This document shows positions 55,842-64,000 of a stretch of DNA of 64,000 nucleotides, piece by piece. A program made the position numbers and the translations under genes. Below the pieces are notes generated by a model. It ran no database searches. It saw only the letters and a list, made by a program, of their open reading frames with translations, and was not told the origin of the DNA. Source of the stretch: Endozoicomonas sp. G2_1 (GTDB lineage Bacteria > Pseudomonadota > Gammaproteobacteria > Enterobacterales > Alteromonadaceae). The DNA lies in contig NZ_JAGHQT010000013.1 of the NCBI RefSeq assembly GCF_017744155.1, positions 1 to 64,000 of the forward strand. The letters run 5' to 3'. Each line of letters starts with the position of its first letter. The first letter of the stretch is position 1.

Positions 55842-55939
55842 ATTAATGTGCTATAAAAACCGTTGTTAACATAAGTACCGACATAAACACCACGAGCTTT
55901 ACTAAAGCCAAATCTGGTAATTTGGGAGATAAACGTTAA

Positions 55940-57262
55940 ATGAATAGCATCCGGTTAGCGCTAATCAGTTTACTGTTCTTCCTAAGTGCTTGCGGTGGTG
56001 GCGGCAATAGCAATTCAACACCGCCAGCCAATACGCCAGCGGTAAACGCAGCGCCAATTGCCAATGCGGGTGCCGATCAAACAGCGCCAACAGCAACAAC
56101 CATATCCTTAGACGCCGGCGCTAGTTCGGATCCCGACAATGACAGACTAAGTTACCAATGGCGTATCATAAGTGCACCGAGCCAAAGTGAGGCAATCGTA
56201 GATAACGCCAACAGCATTACAGCGAGCTTTACTGGCGATTTTCGCGGTCAGTATCAACTTTCAGTAACCGTTTCTGATGGTCAAAGCAGCGCAACTGATA
56301 CGGTTACTCTGACATTTATCAGCGAGCTTGAACAACAAAGTGGCAGTTTAAGCCAAGTACTAAAAGCCATCGATTATGGCAGCAATCAAGATCAACGCTG
56401 GCGTCAGCCTAGCTCGCAACAGCAATTAAATTTTAGCCGAGCCATTCAGGCAGTCATTAACCAAAACTATCTTGATGCCAGTGATTACGCCGCTAGGCTG
56501 GGTTATCAACTCATTGAATTTACTGACACCGACAACCTAGCTAACAACGTACATTTCCTATTACAAGAAAACCCTAGCTTAAACAGCCAACAATTGCTCG
56601 CCGGCGGTACTTATGTATTTCGACACGATGGCATCAACGCCGTGTTACAAGCGCCGCACCCAAGATCAGACGTCAACACCGAATTACAAGCGATTGAAAA
56701 CTATTTCATTACTAACAGTAACGTGCTGATGTTAGCCGGAACTCGACGCGATAGCAGTTTGCAGGCGACTCGGTGCTCGGGAGACTTTTTCGCGAGTGAT
56801 ACTGCCCACAATACTGACACCCTGTTTTTTGTCGCACACAAGGTGTTATCTGAAACTGACCTCGACAAGGTTTTTGTTGAATTTCACGGTTTTGGTACCA
56901 GCTCCTTGAGCAATTTACAAACCCAATGTAATACCAGCAGCCCGCTTTTAGTGAATTTGAGTGAAGGAATCGACTATCAGAGTGACCTCAACGAGGCTAA
57001 TTTAAGGCAATTATTTCGCCAAGAAATTAACCGCGCTGGTAACATAAATGCGTGTTTATTTGGCAATCAAGCCATGAGCTTGGGAGGAACAACTAACGTT
57101 GCTGGCAGATTTACCAATAACTCCCCTGATGCTTGCACAGTGGCGGCAACAGCATCAAGTCGTCGGTTTTTGCATGTTGAACAAAGTTTTGAAGTAAGAG
57201 CGAATCACAGAGCTGAAATGGCTGAACACTTAAAGCAGGCCTTAAACAAGTTATTTCAATAG
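55940..57262 (+). CDS. Lipoprotein with PKD-like domain and unknown C-terminal domain
   Basis: 440 residues. The lipobox LFFLSAC gives a lipid-anchored Cys at about residue 18, followed by a Gly/Asn/Pro-rich linker. A PKD/REJ-like beta domain (about 38-128) has PIANAGADQTAPTAT, DPDNDRLSYQWRI and QLSVTVSDG. The C-terminal 300 residues are not a family I know. They contain APHPRSDVNTE and KVFVEFHGFG, whose His and Glu spacing hints at a metal hydrolase of the N-formylglutamate amidohydrolase/poly-gamma-glutamate hydrolase type. This hint is weak. Confidence 0.65.
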   Translation: MNSIRLALISLLFFLSACGGGGNSNSTPPANTPAVNAAPIANAGADQTAPTATTISLDAGASSDPDNDRLSYQWRIISAPSQSEAIVDNANSITASFTGDFRGQYQLSVTVSDGQSSATDTVTLTFISELEQQSGSLSQVLKAIDYGSNQDQRWRQPSSQQQLNFSRAIQAVINQNYLDASDYAARLGYQLIEFTDTDNLANNVHFLLQENPSLNSQQLLAGGTYVFRHDGINAVLQAPHPRSDVNTELQAIENYFITNSNVLMLAGTRRDSSLQATRCSGDFFASDTAHNTDTLFFVAHKVLSETDLDKVFVEFHGFGTSSLSNLQTQCNTSSPLLVNLSEGIDYQSDLNEANLRQLFRQEINRAGNINACLFGNQAMSLGGTTNVAGRFTNNSPDACTVAATASSRRFLHVEQSFEVRANHRAEMAEHLKQALNKLFQ

Positions 57263-57367
57263 TCCAACTGATTAAAAGTGATTAAGCGCCTACACTTTTT
57301 AAACATCTTATTTTCGAGTATTTGATACCATCCTTTTGTTTTTATTCAATACCAACTGGACGGTAGT

Positions 57368-57745
57368 ATGCATTTCTATATTCCGAAATTTAAAACGCTA
57401 GCGATTGCTATCGCTTATTTAAGCATTCAGGGCTGCACTGCAGTCGGAATGGTTTTAGATGCAAAACTCGATGATCACGCAAACAAGCATTCTCAAAAAC
57501 AAAACGGTGAAATCAACAATATTGATGACGATGTCGCGCCATTTACCTCTTTGGGGCTAAAAGCCGATGCTCACATTATTAATCAGTTGATAAAAAAAAC
57601 CAAAAGCGCTATCAAAAAGCCTCAAACGCCAGAACAATTATGTCGCAAATTTGAAGGCAAAAAACGAGAGCGCTGTTTAAACGAAATCTTGATGCACTCG
57701 GATTCAAATCAGGTGCTCAAAGTAGAAATTATCGATAACCAATAA
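57368..57745 (+). CDS. Small hypothetical lipoprotein
   Basis: 125 residues. An N-terminal hydrophobic segment with the lipobox LSIQGC (Cys about 23) is followed by a charged region rich in Lys, Asp and Asn, and a conserved-looking CRKFEGKKRERCLNE with two Cys. No family recognised. It probably sits in the outer membrane facing the periplasm. A preceding GGACGGTAGT gives a modest ribosome site. Confidence 0.55.
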   Translation: MHFYIPKFKTLAIAIAYLSIQGCTAVGMVLDAKLDDHANKHSQKQNGEINNIDDDVAPFTSLGLKADAHIINQLIKKTKSAIKKPQTPEQLCRKFEGKKRERCLNEILMHSDSNQVLKVEIIDNQ

Positions 57746-57764
57746 CTGTTCCCGTTGGCAACAG

Positions 57765-58184
57765 CTAAGGTTTTCTTGTTACTAGTACAGAGAGCATAAA
57801 CAATGCACCAGGCAGTGAGTCAACTAAATAACCATTGCCCGAGGAAAAATCACCGATAGCAAAAGCTAATGATATTGGTGGGTTAAAAGCGAAACTACTC
57901 AAGGTATTAAACCAAGTATCCAGCTGAATCGCCCTTATCGACTGCGTCAGCGCAAGTATCAAAACCAAGCCAATTGACCAAACTTTGCGGTGCCAACAAC
58001 CATAAGCAACACCAACCGGTAAGGCAAAGAACACAGTTAAATACGCCACAACCGACAGCACAGTTATCGAACTGTGATATTGAGCGACAACAATCACTAT
58101 GGCAATAACCGCATATAGCAGCCAAAAACTGGCTAAAATCTTTGTTGTCAGATTGAATTGGCTGATAGAGTTCTGGTTTGCCAA
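57765..58184 (-). CDS. Small multi-pass membrane protein, unknown
   Basis: 139 residues with about four membrane segments (18-38, 45-65, 70-85 and 110-135) joined by short loops. No recognised family. It starts only 77 bases downstream of the rnm stop on the same strand and marks the right edge of the stretch that separates yciO from rnm. Confidence 0.55.
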   Translation of the reverse strand: MANQNSISQFNLTTKILASFWLLYAVIAIVIVVAQYHSSITVLSVVAYLTVFFALPVGVAYGCWHRKVWSIGLVLILALTQSIRAIQLDTWFNTLSSFAFNPPISLAFAIGDFSSGNGYLVDSLPGALFMLSVLVTRKP

Positions 58185-58260
58185 GTCGTCCCCTCTATGA
58201 CGGTGTTTACGACCAAAAATACAAAAACAGCATAAAAAAGCTGATAAAAAAACAATGACG

Positions 58261-59157
58261 TTACCACAATTGCCAAATTGGTCGACAGTCCTCAGGCAAG
58301 TATAAGTTTCGCCCTAAATCGCTCCACTTACTCGGATAATGGAAATCGGAACCAAGTGACGCACAAAGGTCATATTCATGACAGTAACTGAGCATTAATC
58401 GCCGTTGTTCTGGGTTCATTTGCGGTAAGACAATTTCTAAGCCATCGCCACCTGCGGCTTTAAATTCAACAATCAGTTTTCTACGCCATTTACCCGACAA
58501 GTCGTAGCGAATAGGGTGTGCTAATACCGCGCTCCCGCCAGCACAGTGAATAACGTCAACCGCTTCGGCAATATCGCACCACAACGGTTTAACGTAAGCG
58601 CGCTTGCCTTTGCCAATATATTTGTCAAAGGCCGCTTGCAAGTGGTTAACTTTGCCTTGTTGCAGCAGTATTTGAGCAAAATGGCTGCGGGTAATCGAAC
58701 CATCACCGGCGAGTTTTTTGGCCTGCTCATAAACCCCGATAAAGCCACACTTTTCAAGTTTTTCCCCCATTTTTTGCGCACGTAGCTCTCGAGCCGCTTG
58801 TTGCTGTTCAATCAGCTCATTTAGTACTGGGTTGGTTTCATCAATATTTAAGCCGACAACATGAATATCGAAGCCGTGCCAGTAAGTTGATATTTCAATT
58901 CCCGAGACCAGTTTCAGTGGAAGTTTTTTATCTAAAATATAACGCTTAGCACTATCAAGCCCTGCGACTGAGTCGTGATCAGTTATCGCTAACACGTCAA
59001 GCTGAAAATTGACCGCCCTGTCTACCAAGGTTTGTGGCGTTAATTGACCATCAGAACAGGTGGTGTGACTGTGTAAGTCTATACGTGGTATCGCATTTTT
59101 TTCGGCTTTAGCGGCAAAGAGTTGACTGTAAAAATTGTCAGGGCTAAGTGTTGACAT
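58261..59157 (-). CDS. rnm: PHP-domain phosphatase/RNase Rnm (YciV, TrpH)
   Basis: 298 residues. PHP metal-binding motifs are IDLHSHTTCSDG, LAITDHDSVAGL, VSGIEIST, VLAHPIRYD and LGSDFHYPSKW. E. coli YciV is a 5'-3' exoribonuclease maturing 5S rRNA ends (Rnm) and hydrolyses 3',5'-nucleotide bisphosphates. It diverges from the trp operon as in E. coli. Confidence 0.92.
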   Translation of the reverse strand: MSTLSPDNFYSQLFAAKAEKNAIPRIDLHSHTTCSDGQLTPQTLVDRAVNFQLDVLAITDHDSVAGLDSAKRYILDKKLPLKLVSGIEISTYWHGFDIHVVGLNIDETNPVLNELIEQQQAARELRAQKMGEKLEKCGFIGVYEQAKKLAGDGSITRSHFAQILLQQGKVNHLQAAFDKYIGKGKRAYVKPLWCDIAEAVDVIHCAGGSAVLAHPIRYDLSGKWRRKLIVEFKAAGGDGLEIVLPQMNPEQRRLMLSYCHEYDLCASLGSDFHYPSKWSDLGRNLYLPEDCRPIWQLW

Positions 59158-59251
59158 ATGTCTCGATTTAATGTCTTCTATACAGGATTATTTTTTCATT
59201 AATTTTAACACGTTTACGAAAGAATTAATGGCTAATATTTTTGGGATGCAA

Positions 59252-59264
59252 TAGTAGAGTACTA
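59252..59264. promoter_or_regulatory. Possible TrpR operator
   Basis: TAGTAGAGTACTA is a 13-base palindrome (arms TAGTA/TACTA) about 70 bases before the trp leader peptide. It shares the GTACTA element of TrpR operators. It may also lie near the rnm promoter. The match is partial. Confidence 0.35.
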
Positions 59265-59329
59265 AATCCACCACAGCCCCCAAAAAGTAACATGAGGTAA
59301 AGCCAGTAAAGCTGGTCAAAACAAAAGTG

Positions 59330-59389
59330 ATGTTAAAACTAGCACAGCAAACAATTTCATTAATTTGGTGGTGGCACGACTCTCAATAG
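59330..59389 (+). CDS. trpL: trp operon leader peptide
   Basis: A 19-codon frame: MLKLAQQTISLIWWWHDSQ. Three consecutive Trp codons (TGGTGGTGG at 59366-59374) near the end are the hallmark of a Trp-sensing leader peptide. It lies 37 bases before the attenuator stem. Ribosome stalling at these codons under Trp starvation should favour the antiterminator. Confidence 0.9.
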   Translation: MLKLAQQTISLIWWWHDSQ

Positions 59390-59452
59390 TGGGTTGTGAT
59401 ATTTGCTGCTAGGCAAAAAATTCTTAAAACCCGCTATTAAGCGGGTTTTTTT
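59388..59452 (+). promoter_or_regulatory. trp attenuator (terminator and antiterminator)
   Basis: Terminator: AAACCCGC (59427-59434) with GCGGGTTT (59441-59448) around TATTAA, followed by a T-run to 59452. The antiterminator partner AGTGGGTT (59388-59395) can pair with AACCCGCT (59428-59435) with one G-U pair. A further stem CAGCAAA (59345-59351) with TTTGCTG (59402-59408) may be the pause hairpin. Confidence 0.88.
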
Positions 59453-59470
59453 ATGTTCAGGAGGAACGGT

Positions 59471-59509
59471 ATGGCGCAATGCCATGGATGGCAAAGAGCG
59501 CGCGTTTAA
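59471..59509 (+). other. 12-codon ORF with strong ribosome site in the trp leader gap
   Basis: CAGGAGG (59458-59464) precedes an ATG at 59471 that encodes MAQCHGWQRARV and a stop. It lies between the attenuator and the MITE-like element. It contains one Trp codon. It may be a translated upstream ORF, a remnant of the original trpE leader, or part of another repeat. No evidence of function. Confidence 0.3.
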
Positions 59510-59554
59510 ATGCTTTTGTTTTGTATGGTTATTACCAGTAAAATTAGTTCAATG

Positions 59555-59818
59555 ATACCCAAGCTGCCTCAAGATACGTGATTCAGCGCTATCACAGGAG
59601 CTTAATATCAAGGCGCAGCTAGCAGGAATGGTCACTCCCTTTCAATTAGCTGCAACGATGAGAGTAAGTTCCTGTGAAGCGCCCGAAGGGTTGGTTTAAA
59701 AGACAATTTATACTGCGTTGTTGATTTTAATAAGGGAACGACCATTATTTGCAATCAATGCCTTGCCTAAATTACTTTTAATTCCAACTGAACAAGCATC
59801 TTGAGGTAGCTTGGGTAT
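59555..59818. mobile_element. MITE-like 264-bp inverted-repeat element
   Basis: Terminal inverted repeats of 21 bases (59555-59575 and 59798-59818) differ at one position. Inside are two further nested inverted pairs: 59593-59604 with 59665-59676 (one mismatch), and 59627-59640 with 59733-59746 (two mismatches). No coding frame. This is the layout of a non-autonomous foldback element; I recall similar repeats with TACCCAAGCTGCCTCA ends in Colwellia-type genomes. No clear target duplication is visible. It fills most of the 483-base gap between attenuator and trpE. Confidence 0.75.
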
Positions 59819-59935
59819 AAATTAGGTTTCAATATGTTAATCACTAAAGTTAAAAGTTGGTTTATTTGGTGGCTTCAGCCACTTTACGCAGGATAAAGCC
59901 CTTTTTACGAAATAAATCAACTAGGTATAAAAAAC

Positions 59936-61540
59936 ATGACAGTTACACCCCCCGCAAATGCTGCGGTTAGTACCTTCGCCTTACAAGGTCGCTACCAAAT
60001 AGATCCGCTAGCGGTTTACCAAAAGCTCTGTAGCAATAAAACCAACACAGTGCTATTAGAGTCGGCGGAAATCGACCAAAAGCATCAATTAAAAAGTCTC
60101 TTGTTAGTCGATGCCGCCCTAAAGATTGTTTGTCACGGGCAAAGCGTTACTTTTACCCCGCTCTCTGACAACGGCCAATCAGCATTAGCATTTGCTAAAC
60201 ACTCGCTCGAACAAACTGACGGTGTTGCTGAGCTCACGACCACAAATAATCAGCTCATTGTTCACTTTGCGCAGCCACTTGCTGAGCTCGACGAAAAATC
60301 TCGACTGCTCGCTACTAACCCTTTTCAAGCCCTGCGCTTGTTTACTGAGCTTGACGGTGCTAAACAACATCCCTTTTCCGTGTTTCTCGGTGGCGCACTA
60401 GCGTTTGATATGATCGCCACTAGCGAACCTTTACCAAGCGTGAATGAAAGTGATAACACTTGCCCTGACTATGTTTTTTACCTTGCTGAAACCTTAATTG
60501 CGATAGATCACGAAAGCCAAACCACAGAACTCATCGGTAACGCATTTAGCCGCTGTGAGCAAATCAAAAACGATGTTCAACAGCAGCTAACACAGTTGCA
60601 AAAAGCGCTCGATCAAAACTTTAGTGCTACGCAGCAAGTTGTCGACAAAAATGCACAGCCCGTTGAGGTCACATGTGATTTTACTGACCAAGAGTTCTGT
60701 ACTATGGTCGAACAACTTAAAGAACACGTATGTGCTGGTGATATTTTCCAAGTGGTTCCTTCGCGTACATTTAGCCTAGCGTGTGATAATCCACTCACTG
60801 CTTACCAAGTGTTGAAGGCGCGTAACCCAAGCCCTTATATGTTCTTTTTGCAAGACGATGACTTTTGCATGTTCGGCGCATCACCTGAGTCATCACTTAA
60901 ATATCAAGTGAGCAATCGCCAAGTTGAGCTTTACCCGATCGCAGGCACTCGCCCACGTGGCTTTGACGCCAACGGCAGACTCTCGCCGGACTTAGACAGC
61001 CGTATTGAGCTCGACTTGCGCCTAGATAAAAAAGAGCTTTCAGAGCACATTATGTTGGTTGATTTAGCCCGTAACGATATTGCCCGCGTCAGTCAGCCCG
61101 GTACTCGTCACGTCGCTGACTTATTAAAGGTTGATCGCTACTCTCATGTGATGCACTTAGTATCGCGGGTTTGCGGTACCTTATCGGAAGATCTCGACGC
61201 CCTGCATGCCTATCAAGCTTGTATGAATATGGGGACGCTCTCAGGCGCGCCAAAGGTTAGAGCCACTGAGCTTATTCGCCAATTTGAAGGTAAACGCCGT
61301 GGCAGTTACGGCGGCGCTGTTGGTTACTTTACCGGCACAGGTGAAATGGACACCTGTATTGTAATTCGCTCTGCCTTTGTTAACAATGGCATTGCTCAAG
61401 TACAAGCAGGTGCAGGTGTGGTTTACGATTCTAATCCACAAGCTGAAGCTGACGAAACTAGACAAAAAGCGCAAGCGGTGATTAGCGCGATTCAGCAAGC
61501 TGCCTCCTTTATCGATAACCCAGCTAGTGAGGAGGTTTAA
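59936..61540 (+). CDS. trpE: Anthranilate synthase component I
   Basis: 534 residues. The N-terminal feedback site LLESAEID (about 38-45, the Trp-binding LLES element) and the chorismate-binding catalytic C-terminal domain (IFQVVPSRTFSL, PIAGTRPRG, GTLSGAPKVRA, GGAVGYFTGTGEMDTCI in outline) are intact. It makes anthranilate from chorismate with TrpG. The ribosome site before ATG 59936 is weak (AGGT ten bases ahead), possibly because the upstream gap was rearranged. trpG follows 2 bases after the stop. Confidence 0.96.
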   Translation: MTVTPPANAAVSTFALQGRYQIDPLAVYQKLCSNKTNTVLLESAEIDQKHQLKSLLLVDAALKIVCHGQSVTFTPLSDNGQSALAFAKHSLEQTDGVAELTTTNNQLIVHFAQPLAELDEKSRLLATNPFQALRLFTELDGAKQHPFSVFLGGALAFDMIATSEPLPSVNESDNTCPDYVFYLAETLIAIDHESQTTELIGNAFSRCEQIKNDVQQQLTQLQKALDQNFSATQQVVDKNAQPVEVTCDFTDQEFCTMVEQLKEHVCAGDIFQVVPSRTFSLACDNPLTAYQVLKARNPSPYMFFLQDDDFCMFGASPESSLKYQVSNRQVELYPIAGTRPRGFDANGRLSPDLDSRIELDLRLDKKELSEHIMLVDLARNDIARVSQPGTRHVADLLKVDRYSHVMHLVSRVCGTLSEDLDALHAYQACMNMGTLSGAPKVRATELIRQFEGKRRGSYGGAVGYFTGTGEMDTCIVIRSAFVNNGIAQVQAGAGVVYDSNPQAEADETRQKAQAVISAIQQAASFIDNPASEEV

Positions 61541-61542
61541 CA

Positions 61543-62235
61543 ATGTCGACTTCAACTAACTGCTCAAGCAACAATACGGCAAACCACAAAGACACCCGCA
61601 TAAAAACGAAAATTTTTATGCTCGACAACCTTGATTCATTCACCTACAACTTGGTCGACGAGTTTTATCAATTGGGTTTTGAGCTGGTTATTTATCGCAA
61701 CACGGTGTCAGCAGACTTTATTGTTGAACAAATTGAACAACACTGCCAACAAGAAGAAAACGCAGCACTAGTCGTTTTATCACCTGGCCCAGGCACACCG
61801 ACAGATGCCGGTTGCTTAATGGACTTGATTGCCAAAACAGCGGGTAAATACCCCATTTTAGGTATTTGCCTTGGCCATCAAGCATTGGTGCAACACTACG
61901 GCGGCATTGTTGGCCGTGCGCCTGAAATTATGCACGGTAAATCATCATTGGTTAGCCACACAGGAACGGGAGCGTTTGCCAACATTAGCCAACCATTACC
62001 TGTTGCTCGTTATCATTCGCTGGCCGCAACAACTATGCCCGAAAGCCTATCGATGATCGCCGATTATCAGGGCTTACCAATGGCTGTTGAACACAGCCAA
62101 GATGCCGCACTGGGTTTTCAGTTTCATCCTGAATCGGTACTTACTACTTATGGTAGCAACTTGCTGGCACAAAGTATCGATTATTTACTGGCGCTTCAAT
62201 CAAATAAATGTCACCGAGCACAGGAGGATGCATAA
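61543..62235 (+). CDS. trpG: Anthranilate synthase component II (glutamine amidotransferase)
   Basis: 230 residues, not fused to TrpD as it is in E. coli. An unusual N-terminal extension of about 25 polar residues precedes MLDNLDSFTYNLVDEF. The class I amidotransferase triad is present: Cys in GICLGHQALVQHYGG, and His-x-Glu in FQFHPESVLTTYG. GGAGG lies in the end of trpE. It supplies ammonia to TrpE. Its stop overlaps the trpD start by one base. Confidence 0.95.
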   Translation: MSTSTNCSSNNTANHKDTRIKTKIFMLDNLDSFTYNLVDEFYQLGFELVIYRNTVSADFIVEQIEQHCQQEENAALVVLSPGPGTPTDAGCLMDLIAKTAGKYPILGICLGHQALVQHYGGIVGRAPEIMHGKSSLVSHTGTGAFANISQPLPVARYHSLAATTMPESLSMIADYQGLPMAVEHSQDAALGFQFHPESVLTTYGSNLLAQSIDYLLALQSNKCHRAQEDA

Positions 62236-63305
62236 TGTCTAAGCAAACCAATCAAGCCAAGCAATTTAATCCATTATCTCTGCTGGTTGACGGTGAACAC
62301 CTAAGCCAAGCGCAAAGCCAGAGTTTTTTTAGCGACGTTATCGCAGGTAATGTCGAGCCTGCCTTGCTTGGCTCTGCGTTAACCGCGTTAAAAGTAAAGG
62401 GTGAAACCGCCGATGAAATCTCTGGTGCCGCCCTTGCCGCTCGTCAGTCAGCCACGCCATTTCCGGTACAAGCAACGCCAGTAAGTGATTGTGTTGGAAC
62501 TGGTGGCGATGGTGCTAATACCATCAATATCTCAACCACCGCCGCCATTTTAGCCGCTAGTTGCGGGTTAAAAATGGCAAAACACGGCAACCGAAGTGTC
62601 TCGTCAATGTCGGGCTCCGCTGATTTACTTGAATCTTTCGGTGTCAACTTAACAATGTCACCTGAGGTTGCCAGTGAGTGTTTAGCGCAAACTAACTTGT
62701 GTTTTTTGTTTGCACCAGCCTATCACGCAGGATTTAGACACGCAGCGCCCGTGCGCAAAGCCATGGGCATTCGCACCTTGTTTAATATTCTCGGTCCATT
62801 GGTCAACCCGGCAAAACCTGAAACTATGTTGCTTGGCGTTTATAGCCCAGAGCTGTTAATGACAATGGCAAAAAGTTTACAACTTACCGGCGTAAAACGC
62901 GCTTGGGTAGTTCACGGCAGTGGTTTAGATGAAATTGCCCTGCACGGCCAAACCCAAGTGGTTGAAGTAAATAATGACGAGCTTATCGAAAAAACCATTA
63001 GCCCAGCTGATTTTGGTTTAGCCAGTTATAGTCTTGAAGATATTAAAGGCGGTACACCAGCAGAAAACGCGGCCGTTATTAAGCAAATTCTAGCGGGTCA
63101 AGGTCAACCAGCCCACAACGCAGCGGTCGCCATTAATTGCGCAGCACTACTTTATTTACATGACAAAGCAGAGAGCTTGCAAGCAGCCGCAGATATCGCA
63201 ATGCAAGCGCTGGCATCCGGTCAGGGCTTAGCAACACTAGAAGCTATGGTTAAGGTATCGAATCAAGTATCGAATAGCGAGACACAGGAGAAACGCCACT
63301 CATGA
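62235..63305 (+). CDS. trpD: Anthranilate phosphoribosyltransferase
   Basis: 356 residues from ATG 62235, within TAATG with the trpG stop and AGGAGG ahead; the longer frame from 62208 is not needed. PRPP-binding motifs are GTGGDGANTINIST and KHGNRSVSS. It adds a phosphoribosyl group to anthranilate. The stop overlaps the next gene (ATGA). Confidence 0.96.
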   Translation: MSKQTNQAKQFNPLSLLVDGEHLSQAQSQSFFSDVIAGNVEPALLGSALTALKVKGETADEISGAALAARQSATPFPVQATPVSDCVGTGGDGANTINISTTAAILAASCGLKMAKHGNRSVSSMSGSADLLESFGVNLTMSPEVASECLAQTNLCFLFAPAYHAGFRHAAPVRKAMGIRTLFNILGPLVNPAKPETMLLGVYSPELLMTMAKSLQLTGVKRAWVVHGSGLDEIALHGQTQVVEVNNDELIEKTISPADFGLASYSLEDIKGGTPAENAAVIKQILAGQGQPAHNAAVAINCAALLYLHDKAESLQAAADIAMQALASGQGLATLEAMVKVSNQVSNSETQEKRHS

Positions 63306-64000
63306 TGTCGCCAGAAATTGCTGCACTACCCAACGTACTGCAAAAAATTGTCGAAGATAAGTTTGTCACGGTAGAACAGCTCAAACGCGAACTGCCACTA
63401 GAGAGCTTTATTGAGCAACTAGTGCCAACTCAAAAAGATATGTACGCAGCGTTAGCTGCGCCAAATGCTGGCTTTATTTTAGAGTGTAAAAAAGCATCGC
63501 CATCTAAAGGGCTTATTCGCTCTGATTTTGATGTCAAAGCGATTGCAACAACCTATGAAAAGTATGCCGCTGCTATTTCAGTATTAACCGATGAAAAATA
63601 TTTCCAAGGGACATTTGACTACTTACAAACCGTGACTAAAACGGTAAGTTGTCCGGTATTAAACAAAGACTTTTTTGTTGACCCATACCAAGTGTATCTC
63701 GCCCGATACTATGGCGCTGATGCAATATTGTTAATGCTCAGTGTACTTAACGACGAGCAATATCGCACACTTGCTGAGGTTGCCGAAAAATACAACTTAG
63801 CCATTTTAACGGAAATTTCAACGCCAGAAGAAATGGAGCGTGCCATTGCCTTAAATGCCAAATTAGTTGGTATTAACAACCGCAACTTGCGCGATCTATC
63901 AACCGACATCAACCGTACCTTTGATTACACACCACATATTCCAGACGACAGGTTAGTGATTTCAGAGTCAGGTATTTACACCCACCAACAAGTGCGAAAA
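63302..64000 (+). CDS. trpC: Indole-3-glycerol phosphate synthase (N-terminal part, probably TrpCF), cut by window
   Basis: 233 codons from ATG 63302 (a second ATG at 63305) to the window end without a stop. TrpC motifs are FILECKKASPSKG with the catalytic Lys, AISVLTDEKYFQG, PVLNKDFFVDPYQVYLARYYGADAILLM in outline, LTEIST and GINNRNLRDL. In relatives the protein continues into a PRAI (TrpF) domain, which cannot be seen here. Coupled to trpD by a 4-base overlap. Confidence 0.95.
   Translation, partial: MMSPEIAALPNVLQKIVEDKFVTVEQLKRELPLESFIEQLVPTQKDMYAALAAPNAGFILECKKASPSKGLIRSDFDVKAIATTYEKYAAAISVLTDEKYFQGTFDYLQTVTKTVSCPVLNKDFFVDPYQVYLARYYGADAILLMLSVLNDEQYRTLAEVAEKYNLAILTEISTPEEMERAIALNAKLVGINNRNLRDLSTDINRTFDYTPHIPDDRLVISESGIYTHQQVRK

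Overview
The window looks like a chromosome segment of a marine gammaproteobacterium of the order Alteromonadales, most likely Colwelliaceae (Colwellia/Thalassotalea-like). This rests on gene content and order: rlmE-ftsH-folP-glmM-tpiA-secG-tRNA-Leu, rnd-ycgL-ycgN, scpA-scpB-rluB, a separate trpG, an ImuA/ImuB/DnaE2 cassette, an acrylate/3-hydroxypropionate gene set and a PEP-CTERM-like protein. Taxonomy is inference; no marker was searched.

Region 1 (1-8226) is an AT-rich accessory island. It opens with the end of an IS3-family element that cuts into a hypothetical gene. A defence-like operon follows: a small helix-turn-helix protein, a nuclease-methyltransferase fusion, a two-TRD specificity subunit, a HEPN-like protein and an Mrr-type nuclease. 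Next come an HUH replication-type protein and a four-gene cassette (DUF6626-like, DUF6641-like, a 49-residue Cys-rich protein, a RadC-like JAMM protein). The island's right edge lies inside rimO, of which only the first codons remain (8217-8402).

Region 2 (8.5-36.5 kb) is mostly core. It holds the LexA-boxed imuA-imuB-dnaE2 operon with an extra fourth gene, tRNA-Leu(GAG), secG, tpiA, glmM, folP, ftsH, rlmE and yhbY. An aldo/keto reductase with a divergent LysR regulator, a DEAD-box helicase, an amino-acid:Na+ symporter and pntAB follow. It closes with rnd-ycgL-lytic transglycosylase-ycgN, rluB-scpB-scpA and yciO.

Region 3 (36.6-58.2 kb) separates yciO from rnm, which are neighbours in many relatives, so it looks like accessory DNA at a variable site. 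It carries a crotonase, an endonuclease/phosphatase-fold protein, an IS200/IS605 tnpA with a start-codon-sequestering hairpin, and a fumC operon with a Fur-like box. Then come RclC/RclR-like and YHS genes, a PEP-CTERM-like protein and a TPR histidine kinase with its response regulator. A regulated catabolic operon is read as acuN-acuK-dddB-dddC with an IclR regulator (acrylate/3-hydroxypropionate to acetyl-CoA). Several envelope proteins complete the region.

Region 4 (58.2-64.0 kb) is rnm and the divergent trp operon. A 19-residue leader peptide with three consecutive Trp codons and an attenuator precede trpE, but a 264-bp MITE-like inverted-repeat element lies between attenuator and trpE. 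trpG, trpD and the start of trpC(F) follow with overlapping or near-overlapping ends. The window ends inside trpC.
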